A DNA stretch of 64,000 bases from Gemmobacter aquatilis (GTDB taxonomy: Bacteria; Pseudomonadota; Alphaproteobacteria; Rhodobacterales; Rhodobacteraceae), in assembly GCF_900110025.1 (NCBI RefSeq), contig NZ_FOCE01000012.1, positions 41,819 through 105,818 on the forward strand, given 5' to 3'. Positions 17,757-25,799 of this stretch are shown piece after piece; the first letter of the stretch is position 1; each line of letters starts with the position of its first letter. Under the pieces are notes generated by a model. It was not told the origin of the DNA, searched no databases, and worked only from the letters and a program-made list of their open reading frames with translations. Both the position numbers and the translations under genes were made by a program.

Positions 17757-18548
17757 TCAGCCCACGCTTTTCAGGAATTGTTTCAGCCGGTCGGACCGGG
17801 GGGCGCCAAAGACCGCCTCGGGCGGGCCTTCTTCCTCCACCCGGCCGTTGTGCAGGTAGACGACGTGGCTGGCCACTTCGCGCGCGAATTTCATCTCGTG
17901 CGTCACCAGAATCATCGTGCGCCCTTCGGCGGCCAGATCGCGGATCACCGCCAGCACCTCGCCCACCAGTTCGGGGTCGAGCGCGGAGGTGGGTTCGTCG
18001 AACAGCATGGCGCGCGGTTCCATGCACAGGGCGCGGGCGATGGCGGCGCGCTGTTGCTGACCGCCCGACAGGAAGGCGGGGTAGGTGCCCGCCTTTTCGG
18101 CCAGCCCGACGCGGGCCAGCAGGCGTTCGGCCCGCGCCACCGCCTGCGCCTTGGGCACGCGCAGCACATGGACCGGCACTTCGATCAGGTTTTCGAGGAT
18201 GGTCTTGTGCGACCACAGATTGAACTGCTGGAACACCATGCCAAGGCTCTGGCGCAGGCGTTCGATCTGGCGGCGGTCGGCGGGGCTGCCATCGGCGCGC
18301 ATGGCGACGGGTTCGCCGCCGATGGTGATGCGGCCGGAACTGGGGGTTTCAAGGAAGTTGATGCAGCGCAGCATGGTGGATTTGCCGGAGCCCGAGCCGC
18401 CGATCACCGCCACCACATCGCCTTCGCGCGCCGTCAGCGTGATGCCCTTGAGCACGTTGAGCGTGCCGAACGACTTTTGCAGCCCTTCGATGCGAATCGC
18501 TTCGGGTCTGGGGGGGGCAGGTTGGGGGTCGGTGGCGGCTGTCGTCAT
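17757..18548 (-). CDS. Amino-acid ABC transporter ATP-binding protein (HisP type)
   Basis: A 263-residue ABC ATPase. Walker A GGSGSGKST, Q-loop VFQQFNLWSH, signature LSGGQQQRAAIARAL, Walker B AMLFDEPTSALDP and switch His VTHEM are all present, so it should be active. VFQQFNLWSHKT is typical of polar amino-acid importers. The ATG at 18548 follows GGAG; an earlier in-frame start would overlap the regulatory region. It is first in the leftward operon (ATPase, binding protein, two permeases, aminotransferase, ligase) and divergent from the TetR-type gene. Confidence 0.94.
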   Translation of the reverse strand: MTTAATDPQPAPPRPEAIRIEGLQKSFGTLNVLKGITLTAREGDVVAVIGGSGSGKSTMLRCINFLETPSSGRITIGGEPVAMRADGSPADRRQIERLRQSLGMVFQQFNLWSHKTILENLIEVPVHVLRVPKAQAVARAERLLARVGLAEKAGTYPAFLSGGQQQRAAIARALCMEPRAMLFDEPTSALDPELVGEVLAVIRDLAAEGRTMILVTHEMKFAREVASHVVYLHNGRVEEEGPPEAVFGAPRSDRLKQFLKSVG

Positions 18549-18592
18549 CGCAACTCCGTCATTCGCTGATTGCAGTAAGACGGCGGCGGTGT

Positions 18593-18612
18593 AATTATGC
18601 AAGTGTATAATT
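18593..18612. promoter_or_regulatory. Candidate TetR-family operator between ABC operon and regulator
   Basis: AATTAT at 18593-18598 and ATAATT at 18607-18612 form a 6-8-6 inverted repeat, AT-rich against a GC-rich background. It sits in the 73-base divergent gap, ten bases before the regulator ATG. A possible regulator promoter (TTGCAG at 18570, TAATTA at 18592, spacer 16) overlaps it. Binding here would block both directions. Confidence 0.5.
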
Positions 18613-18621
18613 GAGGCGGCC

Positions 18622-19266
18622 ATGGCGGAAGAACGGCGGAAATTCAGGCGCGAAGGCGAAGAGCGGCGGCGCGATGCGCTGATTTCCGCCGCGCTGGAGC
18701 TGATTGCCGAGGGCGGGCCGGGGGTGGCGACGGTGCGGGCGATTGCAGACCGCGCCGGGGTGACGCCGGGGCTGATCCGCCATTATTTCAGCAGCAAGGA
18801 AGAGCTGACGCGCGAGGCCTATCGCGCGCTGATGGAACGGATGAGCAGCGACAATGCGGCGGTGCTGGACCGGGCCGCCGATCCGCGGGCGCGGCTGGCG
18901 GCCTTTGTCGCGGCGGCGCTGCGCCCGCCGGTGATGGATGCGGCGCGGATGGGGCTGTGGGCCGGATTCATCCACCAGGTGCGGCGCGATGCGGCGATGG
19001 CGGCGGTTCATGCCGAGACCTATCTGGCCTACCGCGACCGGCTGCAGGCGCTGATCGCGGCGCTGCCGGGCACCGGCGATGCGGCGCGGCAGCGGGCGCT
19101 GGCGATTGCCTGCAACGGGGTGATCGACGGGCTGTGGCTGGAAGGCAGCGCGCTGCCCGAGGCCTTTGCGGCGGGTGAGCTGGAGCGGATCGGGCTGGAC
19201 GCCGTGGGCGCCATTCTGGGGCTGGATTTGCCGGCCCCTTCTGAACAGACGGAAGACAGACCATGA
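18622..19266 (+). CDS. TetR/BetI-like transcriptional regulator
   Basis: A 214-residue regulator. The N-terminal helix-turn-helix is clear (RDALISAALELIAEGGPGVATVRAIADRAGVTPGLIRHYFSSKEEL; key turn AGVTPGLIRHYF), and the C-terminal ligand domain resembles the BetI/TetR_C_6 group (WAGFIHQVRRDAAM). It is divergent from the ABC operon and its stop overlaps the start of the following aminotransferase (ATGA). This places it as the likely local repressor, with the transported compound or a breakdown product as inducer. Identity of the ligand is unknown. Confidence 0.88.
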   Translation: MAEERRKFRREGEERRRDALISAALELIAEGGPGVATVRAIADRAGVTPGLIRHYFSSKEELTREAYRALMERMSSDNAAVLDRAADPRARLAAFVAAALRPPVMDAARMGLWAGFIHQVRRDAAMAAVHAETYLAYRDRLQALIAALPGTGDAARQRALAIACNGVIDGLWLEGSALPEAFAAGELERIGLDAVGAILGLDLPAPSEQTEDRP

Positions 19267-20450
19267 AATATGCCAGCATCACCGAGCGCCTTGCCGATCT
19301 GGGCGGCGCGAAATGGGAAATTCACGCCAAGGCGCGGCGGATGAAGGCCGAGGGGATCGGGGTGATCGAATTCACCATCGGCGAGCCGGATGTGCCTTGC
19401 CCGGAAGAACTGATGGCGGTGGCGGCGCGGGCGATGATGGACGGGCGCACCGGCTATTCCAACGGGCGGGGCGAGCCGGGTTTGGTGCGGGCATTGGCGG
19501 CGCGCTATTCGGTGCGGCGCGGGCGGGTGATCGGGGCGGATCAGGTGATGTGCTTTCCCGGCACGCAGACCACGCTGTTTGCGGTGCTGATGGCGCTGGT
19601 CGAGGCGGGCGACGAGGTGATCCTTGGCGACCCGATGTATGCGACCTATGAGGGGTTGATCCGTGCCACCGGGGCGGTGCCGGTGCCGGTGACGCTGCGC
19701 GCCGAGCGGGGTTTTCATCTGAGCGCGCAAGATGTGGCGGCGGCGATCACGCCGCGCACGCGGGTGCTGTTCCTGAACACCCCGCATAACCCCACCGGGG
19801 CGGTGTTGACGCGCGACGAGATCGCGGAGTTGGGCGCAGTGGCGCAGGCGCATGATCTGTGGCTGCTGTCGGACGAGGTTTATGAGGATCTGGTGTTCGA
19901 TGGCGTGCAATTCGCCTCGCCGCTGGATCTGCCGGAGCTGGCGGAGCGGGCGATTGCCTGCTGCTCGATCTCCAAATCCCATGCGGCGCCGGGGTTCCGG
20001 TCGGGTTGGTGCATCGGCCCGGCAGAGTTCTGCGCCCGGCTGTTGCCGCTGTCGGAAACCATGCTGTTCGGCGGCCAGCCGTTCATTGCCGACATGACGG
20101 CGCAGGCGGTCAGCCACCCGTCGCCGGTGGCGCCGGGGATGGTGGAGCGGTTCCAGCGCCGGGCGGAGCTGATGGCCGGGATACTGGACGGGCAGGCGGG
20201 GCTGCGGGTGCATCGGCCCGAGGCGGGGATGTTCGCGCTGGTCGATGTGCGGGCCACCGGGCTGTCGGGCACGGAGTTCGCGGCCTCGTTGCTGGAGGCG
20301 GAGCATGTGGCGGTGATGCCGGGCGAAAGTTTCGGCGCGGCGCTGGCGGGCTGGCTGCGGCTGGCGCTGACCCAAAGCGACGCGATCACCGCCGAGGGCT
20401 GCGCCCGCATCGCCCGCCATGCCGCAAGGCTGCGGGCCAAGGCGGCCTGA
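19263..20450 (+). CDS. Class I/II PLP aminotransferase (aspartate aminotransferase fold)
   Basis: A 395-residue fold-type I aminotransferase. FTIGEPDVPCPEEL, GYSNGRGEPGL, NTPHNPTGAVLT, LLSDEVYEDLVF, SISKSHAAPGFRSGWC (PLP Lys in SKS) and the terminal LRLALTQSD are standard motifs. It is coupled to the TetR-type gene by an ATGA overlap. It probably supplies or removes the amino group in the pathway fed by the divergent ABC importer. Substrate not assignable; the family includes aspartate, aromatic and branched-chain enzymes. Confidence 0.88.
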   Translation: MKYASITERLADLGGAKWEIHAKARRMKAEGIGVIEFTIGEPDVPCPEELMAVAARAMMDGRTGYSNGRGEPGLVRALAARYSVRRGRVIGADQVMCFPGTQTTLFAVLMALVEAGDEVILGDPMYATYEGLIRATGAVPVPVTLRAERGFHLSAQDVAAAITPRTRVLFLNTPHNPTGAVLTRDEIAELGAVAQAHDLWLLSDEVYEDLVFDGVQFASPLDLPELAERAIACCSISKSHAAPGFRSGWCIGPAEFCARLLPLSETMLFGGQPFIADMTAQAVSHPSPVAPGMVERFQRRAELMAGILDGQAGLRVHRPEAGMFALVDVRATGLSGTEFAASLLEAEHVAVMPGESFGAALAGWLRLALTQSDAITAEGCARIARHAARLRAKAA

Positions 20451-20556
20451 GCGGCCTTTTCTCCCATCGTCAGGGGTGTTCAGCCCCGGCATCGGCAGGG
20501 TTGCCCCCATCACGCGATGGGGATCAGATGGCTGGGCCTGATTGCAGGGGTCGGGG

Positions 20557-21798
20557 TCAGGTGTCGGAGCCGCTGCGCGTGGCGGATTCGAACCAGGTGA
20601 CGATGGCGGCACGCTCTTCCGGCTCGATATAGCTGAGATTGGCGGGGGGCATCGCATGGGTCAGCCCGGCCTGCACATAGATGCGCCGCGCCTCTGCCGC
20701 GATCTGTTCGGGGGTTTCGAGCAGCACGCCTTTCGGCGCCCAATGGATGCCCTCCCAGCCCGGTTCGGCGGCGTGGCACATCGAGCAGCGGCCCTGCACG
20801 ATGCTGGTGACATCCTCGAACCCCGGGGCGGAGGCGTAGATCAATGCCTGACCGGAGAGGGCGGCTTGCTGATCTTCCGCCGGGGCTTCGGGACGGAAGG
20901 TCGAAAGCCAGGCGATGGCGAGCATCAGCAGCACGGTCAGTGCCCATGTCCAGTGCGGGTTGCCCTTGCGGGCGTGCTGGGTGTTGAACCAGTGGCGGAT
21001 GGTGACGCCCATCAGGAAGACGAGGCTGGCGATGAGCCAGTTATAGGGCGTGGCGAAGGCCAGCGGGTAGTGGTTCGACAGCATCAGGAACAGCACCGGC
21101 AGGGTGAGGTAGTTGTTGTGGGTGCTGCGCTGCTTGGCGATCTTGCCATATTTCGGATCGGGTTTGCGGCCTGCCTTGAGGTCTGCCACCACCACGCGCT
21201 GATTGGGCATGATGATGAAGAACACATTGGCCGTCATGATCGAGGCGGTGAAGGCGCCCAGATGCAGCAGGGCGGCGCGGCCCGAAAACACCGAAACGTA
21301 GAAATAGGACATGCCGACCAGCACGGCGAACAGCGCCAGCATCAGCAGTGTCTGGTTCGCGTTCACGAAGACCTTGCAGAGCAGGTTGTAGGCGATCCAG
21401 CCGAAGGCCAGCGAGGCGAGCGAGAGGGCGATGGCTTGCAGGGTGGTCAGCTCGGCCACCGTGGGGTCGACGAGGTAGATCTCGGCCCCGAGGTAATAGA
21501 CCAGCACCAGCAGGGTGAAGCCCGAGACCCATGTCATGTAGCTTTCCCATTTGAACCAGATCAGGTGATCGGGCATCTGGGCGGGGGCCACGAGGTATTT
21601 CTGGATATGGTAGAAGCCGCCGCCATGAACCTGCCATTCCTCGCCATCGGCGCCGGAGGCGAGATTGCGGTCGCGGTGCAGGCCGAGATCAAGCGCGATG
21701 AAGTAGAAGCTCGATCCGATCCACGCCACGGCGGTGATCACATGGGTCCATCGCACGGCAAATTCGACCCATTCCCAGATCACGACGTAATCATTCAT
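20557..21798 (-). CDS. puuD: Membrane urate hydroxylase PuuD with C-terminal cytochrome c domain
   Basis: A 413-residue protein. The N-terminal two thirds is a multi-helix membrane domain of the PuuD type (WVEFAVRWTHVITAVAWIGSSFYFI, WFKWESYMTWVSGF, KYGKIAKQRSTHNNYLTLPVLFLMLSNHYP, key part THNNYLTLPV). The C-terminal part carries one heme site, CSMCH at about residue 338, with Met in HAMPP as probable axial ligand. PuuD oxidises urate to 5-hydroxyisourate using the cytochrome for electron transfer. The second ATG (21798) has AGGAGAAG upstream. It is divergent from a LysR regulator and upstream of the other urate genes in the cluster. Confidence 0.94.
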   Translation of the reverse strand: MNDYVVIWEWVEFAVRWTHVITAVAWIGSSFYFIALDLGLHRDRNLASGADGEEWQVHGGGFYHIQKYLVAPAQMPDHLIWFKWESYMTWVSGFTLLVLVYYLGAEIYLVDPTVAELTTLQAIALSLASLAFGWIAYNLLCKVFVNANQTLLMLALFAVLVGMSYFYVSVFSGRAALLHLGAFTASIMTANVFFIIMPNQRVVVADLKAGRKPDPKYGKIAKQRSTHNNYLTLPVLFLMLSNHYPLAFATPYNWLIASLVFLMGVTIRHWFNTQHARKGNPHWTWALTVLLMLAIAWLSTFRPEAPAEDQQAALSGQALIYASAPGFEDVTSIVQGRCSMCHAAEPGWEGIHWAPKGVLLETPEQIAAEARRIYVQAGLTHAMPPANLSYIEPEERAAIVTWFESATRSGSDT

Positions 21799-21873
21799 CG
21801 GCTTCTCCTTCGGGCTGGCTGTGCAAAGAGCTATACCGGCACATCGCTTTTCGGTTAATTCCATCAAATGCCG

Positions 21874-21891
21874 GAGCACTTTCAAATGCTC
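21874..21891. promoter_or_regulatory. Candidate LysR-type operator between puuD and the LysR gene
   Basis: GAGCA at 21874-21878 and TGCTC at 21887-21891 form a 5-8-5 inverted repeat, 23 bases before the LysR ATG and within the 116-base divergent gap. LysR family sites usually have interrupted dyad symmetry (T-N11-A), which this resembles. It is a candidate only. Confidence 0.4.
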
Positions 21892-21914
21892 GAAGAAAAT
21901 GAGGCGGGGCGCGC

Positions 21915-22853
21915 ATGTCTTATGTGAATACCATCAAGATGTTCGTGCGTGTCTATGAATTGGGCAGCATGAGTGCGGCGGCGCGGGATCAGCGCACCTC
22001 GCCCGCGGTCGCCTCGGCGCGAATCTCGGAGCTGGAGAAGCATCTGGGGGTGCGGCTGTTCAACCGCACGACGCGCAGCCTGCAACCCACCGAAAACGGG
22101 CGGATCTTCTATGAAGGCGCGCGCCGGGTGCTGGAGGCGATCGACGAGGCGGAAGCGGCGGTGACGGATGTGACGCAGAACCCGCGCGGCACGGTGTTCG
22201 TGGCAGCGCCCCTGGGCATCGGGCGGCGGTTCATCGCGCCGCATGTGCCGGCGTTCAAGGATCTGTATCCGCAGATCGAGGTGCGGTTGCGCCTGTCGGA
22301 CCGGATCGTCGATGTGACGGCCGAGGGGCTGGACGTGGCGTTTCACCTTGGCTTGCTGGATGACAGCGCGCTGAAGGTGCGGCTGGTGGCGGATTGCCCG
22401 CGCGTGCTCTGCGCGGCGCCGGGCTACATCGCGGCGCGCGGCAACCCGCTGGATGGGGCGGCGCTGGTGGCGGACCGGCATGATTGCCTGAACCTGCGCT
22501 TTCCGGGCGCGAAGGAATTCCAGTGGATGTTGCAGACGCCCGAGGGGCCGAGGCGGTTTGACATTTCGGGGCCGTTTGAAAGCGATGATGGCGATGTGCT
22601 GACCGGCTGGGCGCTGGACGGGCGGGGCATCGTGATGAAGCCGATCTTCGAGGTGGCAGAGCATCTGCGCGCCGGGCGGCTGGTGCCGGTGGCCACGGCC
22701 ACGCCGCCGATGCCGACGCAGTTGAGCTGCCTGAGCCCGCATCGGCGGCTGCGCGACCCGAAGATCCGGCTGTTCGTGGATTTCGTCATTGCGCGCGTGC
22801 GGGCCGACATGGCGGCGCGGATGGCGGGGCTGGCGGCGGAACCGAACGCATGA
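21915..22853 (+). CDS. LysR family transcriptional regulator
   Basis: A 312-residue LTTR. The winged helix-turn-helix covers residues ~1-60 (FVRVYELGSMSAAARDQRTSPAVASARISELEKHLGVRLFNRTTRSL; key part SAAARDQRTSPAVASARI), followed by a periplasmic-binding-like effector domain. It is divergent from puuD, the commonest arrangement for an LTTR and its target, so control of urate degradation is likely. Effector unknown; urate or an allantoin-pathway intermediate is plausible. The downstream lipid-kinase genes may be read from the same side. Confidence 0.88.
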   Translation: MSYVNTIKMFVRVYELGSMSAAARDQRTSPAVASARISELEKHLGVRLFNRTTRSLQPTENGRIFYEGARRVLEAIDEAEAAVTDVTQNPRGTVFVAAPLGIGRRFIAPHVPAFKDLYPQIEVRLRLSDRIVDVTAEGLDVAFHLGLLDDSALKVRLVADCPRVLCAAPGYIAARGNPLDGAALVADRHDCLNLRFPGAKEFQWMLQTPEGPRRFDISGPFESDDGDVLTGWALDGRGIVMKPIFEVAEHLRAGRLVPVATATPPMPTQLSCLSPHRRLRDPKIRLFVDFVIARVRADMAARMAGLAAEPNA

Positions 22854-22907
22854 GCGCGCGTTGGGGCGCGCGGCAAACCTGCCGGGGCAAGGGCGGGGAG
22901 CCGGGGC

Positions 22908-23825
22908 ATGGGGACTGAGGCGCGGACGATCTGTGTGGTCGCCAACCCGAAATCCGGGCGCAATGCGCGGGATCGGGCGGCGATCGGGCAGGCGATGCAG
23001 GTCTTTGGCCCGGCGGCGGAACTGCGCCGCTGGCATCGGGGTGATGATCTGGATGCCTTTGTGCGGCGGGCGGTGGCGGACGGGTTCACCACCATTGTCG
23101 CCGCCGGGGGCGATGGCACGGTGATGGGCGTGGCCCATGCGCTGCTGGGGCAGGATGCGGCGCTGGGGGTGCTGCCGCTGGGCACCTTCAACTATTTCGC
23201 GCGCGGGTTGGGCCTGCCGCAAGAGCCGGAGCCGGCGGCGCGCGCCATTCTGGGCGGGCATCGGCGGCGGATTTCGGTGGGGTCGGTCAACGGGCAGTTG
23301 TTTCTGAACAATGCGAGCGTGGGCATCTATCCGTCGATCCTGCAGGCGCGGGAAGCGATCTATGAACGGTGGGGCCGGTCGCGCGCGCTGGCGCATTGGT
23401 CGGTGATCCGCACGATCTGGCGGTTTCAGCGGGCCAAACCGCTGGATCTGGTGACGGATGGGGTGCGGCAAAGCCTCAAGACGCCGCTGATCTTCGTGGC
23501 GCGGTCGGCCTATCAACTGGAACGGTTCGGGCTGACCGGGGCCGAGGCGATCAGCGATGACCGGTTCGCGGTGTTCGTGGCGCGGGGCGGCACGCGCTGG
23601 CATCTGCTGCGCACGGCCTGGCGGCTGGCGACGCGGCGGGTGAAGGTGGGCGAGGATGTGGACGTGATTTCGGCGCGCGATGTGGTGGTGGAGACGGGCA
23701 AGCGTCGCCCGCTGGTGGCGTTTGATGGCGAAAAGCGGCGAATGGCCGGGCCGCTGGATTTTCGGATCGAGGTGGGGGCGCTGGTCATCATCGTGCCGGA
23801 CGACGCGGACCGGGTGGACGCATGA
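22908..23825 (+). CDS. Diacylglycerol/lipid kinase family protein (YegS/BmrU type)
   Basis: A 305-residue DAGK-catalytic-domain protein. VVANPKSGRN is the N-terminal nucleotide loop, AAGGDGTVMGVAHAL the GGDGT motif, and GVLPLGTFNYFARGLGLP the PLGTxNxFAR motif. LFLNNASVGIYP also matches. Such enzymes phosphorylate lipids such as diacylglycerol, phosphatidylglycerol or ceramide at the membrane. The start follows GGGGAG. Its stop overlaps the metallophosphoesterase start, giving a kinase/phosphoesterase/hydrolase module set inside the purine locus. Lipid substrate not known. Confidence 0.88.
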   Translation: MGTEARTICVVANPKSGRNARDRAAIGQAMQVFGPAAELRRWHRGDDLDAFVRRAVADGFTTIVAAGGDGTVMGVAHALLGQDAALGVLPLGTFNYFARGLGLPQEPEPAARAILGGHRRRISVGSVNGQLFLNNASVGIYPSILQAREAIYERWGRSRALAHWSVIRTIWRFQRAKPLDLVTDGVRQSLKTPLIFVARSAYQLERFGLTGAEAISDDRFAVFVARGGTRWHLLRTAWRLATRRVKVGEDVDVISARDVVVETGKRRPLVAFDGEKRRMAGPLDFRIEVGALVIIVPDDADRVDA

Positions 23826-24595
23826 CGCGGATCGTGCATCTGTCAGACCTGCATTTCGGCGCCACGGCCCCGGCGCTGCTGGCGCCGCTGTGCGCGGCGG
23901 TGGCGGAGTTGAAACCCGATCTGGTGGCGGTGTCGGGCGATCTGACACAGCGGGCGCGGGCCGGGCAGTTTCGCGACGCGATGGCGTTTCTGGCGCGGCT
24001 GGGCTGCCCGGTGATCTGCGTGCCGGGGAACCATGACATCCCGCTGTGGAACCTTGCGGCGCGGCTGTGGGCGCCTTGGGGCAGGTGGCAGCGCCATGTC
24101 GGCCGGCCGCTGGAGCCGGAGGTGGAGACGCAAGGGGCGGTGGTGGTGGGGATCAACACCGCCAATCCGCTGGCCTGGAAACAGGGGCGGATCACCGCGC
24201 GGCAGCTGGACCGGATCGCGGCGCGCTTTACCCGGGCCGGGGACCGCGCGCGCATCGTGGTGATGCATCACCCGCTGGAACATCTGCCGGGCGAGACGCA
24301 ATGGTTGATGCAGGGCACCGCCGAGGCGCTGCGCCGCCTGCCGGGGGCGGGGGCGCAGGTGGTGCTGTCGGGACATATCCATGTCAGCCATGCCGGGCCG
24401 TTCACTGCCGCCCCGGGCCTGCTGTTCGTGCAGGCGGGCACCGGGCTGTCAACCCGGGTGCGGGAAGAGCGCAACGCCTTCAACGTGCTGGATTTTACGC
24501 CGGGTTCGGTGGTGGTGCAAACCTGGGTCGCGGATGCGGCGGGGCGGTTTGCGCATCTGCGCGACGGGCGGTTCGATCTGCCGCAGGCCCGCTAG
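23822..24595 (+). CDS. Calcineurin-like metallophosphoesterase
   Basis: A 257-residue phosphoesterase. The full metal-site set is visible: HLSDLHFG, VSGDLTQRA, VPGNHD, VMHHPLE and SGHIHVSH. No signal peptide is seen, so it should act in the cytosol. It is linked by ATGA overlap to the lipid kinase gene and abuts the hydrolase gene. The family includes cyclic-nucleotide, phospholipid and UDP-diacylglucosamine phosphoesterases, so the precise substrate is uncertain. Co-translation with a lipid kinase hints at a lipid or nucleotide phosphodiester. Confidence 0.88.
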   Translation: MTRIVHLSDLHFGATAPALLAPLCAAVAELKPDLVAVSGDLTQRARAGQFRDAMAFLARLGCPVICVPGNHDIPLWNLAARLWAPWGRWQRHVGRPLEPEVETQGAVVVGINTANPLAWKQGRITARQLDRIAARFTRAGDRARIVVMHHPLEHLPGETQWLMQGTAEALRRLPGAGAQVVLSGHIHVSHAGPFTAAPGLLFVQAGTGLSTRVREERNAFNVLDFTPGSVVVQTWVADAAGRFAHLRDGRFDLPQAR

Positions 24596-25300
24596 GTGGA
24601 GGTGCTGTGGGACAGGGCGCCGCTGTGGCTCGGCCATCTGCCGGGGGCGGGGCAGGATCTGGTGATCGCGTTTTCCAGCATCGGCCATGACCCGGCGCGC
24701 CTGCCCGCGCCCGAGTTTCGCGCCACCGCCACGGCGGGCGGGCGCCCGGCGCTGTTCGTCGCGGATGCCAGCCGCAGTTGGGCCAATGCGCCCGATTTCG
24801 TCCCGGCGCTGCACCATGCCGTCACGGTGCTGCGCGCGCGTCAGCCGATTGCGCGGATCGTGACGCTGGGCCTGTCGATGGGCGGGTTCTGTGCGCTGGC
24901 GGCGGCGGAGGTGCTGGCGGCGGATTGCGCGATTGCGATCTCGCCGCAATTCAGCGTCGATCCGGCGCGGATGCCGGACGAGACGCGCTGGGCGGAGTGG
25001 GCCGGGCGGATCGCGCGGTTCACCTATCCGCAGGCGCCTTTGCCCGCGCGGGCGGTGCTGTGTCACGGGATGGAGGATGACGCGGCGCAGGCGCTGGCCT
25101 TCCCGGCCCGCACCGGGATCGACCATTTCCTGTTCCCCGGCCAAAGCCACAGCACGCTGGGCCCGCATTTGCGCCAGAGCGGCATCCTGCCCGGCGTGAT
25201 CGAAGCCGCGCTGGCGGGGGATCGCCGCCGGTTGGGGCGGATCATGTCCAGCGCGCGCGGTGTGGCGCGCCGGCGGCTGGCGGATCAGCTGCCGCGATAG
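24596..25300 (+). CDS. Alpha/beta hydrolase-like protein
   Basis: A 234-residue protein with the nucleophile elbow GLSMGG (about residue 98) and a candidate C-terminal catalytic His in [11 protein letters not shown], fitting a serine hydrolase. The start is GTG directly after the metallophosphoesterase stop; another GTG lies six bases downstream and the ribosome site does not decide between them. It is third in the kinase-phosphoesterase-hydrolase run. Its 3' end overlaps the convergent uraH by 16 bases. Substrate unknown; lipid esterase is one possibility. Confidence 0.7.
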   Translation: MEVLWDRAPLWLGHLPGAGQDLVIAFSSIGHDPARLPAPEFRATATAGGRPALFVADASRSWANAPDFVPALHHAVTVLRARQPIARIVTLGLSMGGFCALAAAEVLAADCAIAISPQFSVDPARMPDETRWAEWAGRIARFTYPQAPLPARAVLCHGMEDDAAQALAFPARTGIDHFLFPGQSHSTLGPHLRQSGILPGVIEAALAGDRRRLGRIMSSARGVARRRLADQLPR

Positions 25301-25644
25301 GTGGAATAGGCGAAGGGCGAGATCAGCAGCGGCACATGGTAATGCTGCGTCGCGTCAGGGATGCCGAAGCGGATCGGGATTTCATCGAGAAACAGCACGC
25401 CGTCGCCCGCCTGACCGCTGGCGCGCAGATACTCGCCCGCGCCGAACACCAGCTCGTAACTGCCGGGTTTCAGCGCCGCGCCTGCCAGCATCGGCGCATC
25501 GGTGCGGCCATCGGCATTGGTGGTGGTTTCGGCAATCTTTTTGTGGCTTTGGCCGCTGATCCGGTAAAGCGTGATCTTCACCCCCGCCGCAGGTTTGCCC
25601 AATGCCGTATCCAGAACATGGGTGGTCAACCGTCCCGTAGCCAT
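25285..25644 (-). CDS. uraH: 5-hydroxyisourate hydrolase
   Basis: A 119-residue transthyretin-like enzyme that opens 5-hydroxyisourate, the PuuD product, to [18 protein letters not shown] is the N-terminal signature with the catalytic His, and [18 protein letters not shown] gives the C-terminal YRGS tetrapeptide that distinguishes the enzyme from transthyretin. The start at 25644 gives the canonical N-terminus with GAGGTGCAGG upstream. It is divergent from the puuE-uraD fusion, so both flank a shared regulatory gap. Length is normal. Confidence 0.96.
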   Translation of the reverse strand: MATGRLTTHVLDTALGKPAAGVKITLYRISGQSHKKIAETTTNADGRTDAPMLAGAALKPGSYELVFGAGEYLRASGQAGDGVLFLDEIPIRFGIPDATQHYHVPLLISPFAYSTYRGS

Positions 25645-25799
25645 CCTGCACCTCTGCGCCTTGCCAATCCTGCGGGCAACTCTGCCCGTCTTTGCGCCGC
25701 TTGGCGATAGTGCAGATGCAGCACAGGTCTTATCGGGATTTTTTGAAAAAACATTGTGCGATTGGCGCCTAATATGGGCGGGCAAGAAAAGGACCGATC

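Noticed and set aside
16224..18569. Long plus-strand frame (781 codons) over the ABC transporter genes
   Set aside because: It is antisense to three clearly recognisable transporter genes and its product is Gly/His/Gln-rich with no domain; a GC-rich shadow frame.
20451..20480. Terminator after the class I aminotransferase
   Set aside because: AAGGC...GCCTT gives only a five-base stem before a short T-run; too weak to list as a feature.
21882..23948. 688-codon minus-strand frame over the LysR and lipid-kinase genes
   Set aside because: Arg/Pro/His-rich antisense product, no motifs; the opposite strand encodes complete families.
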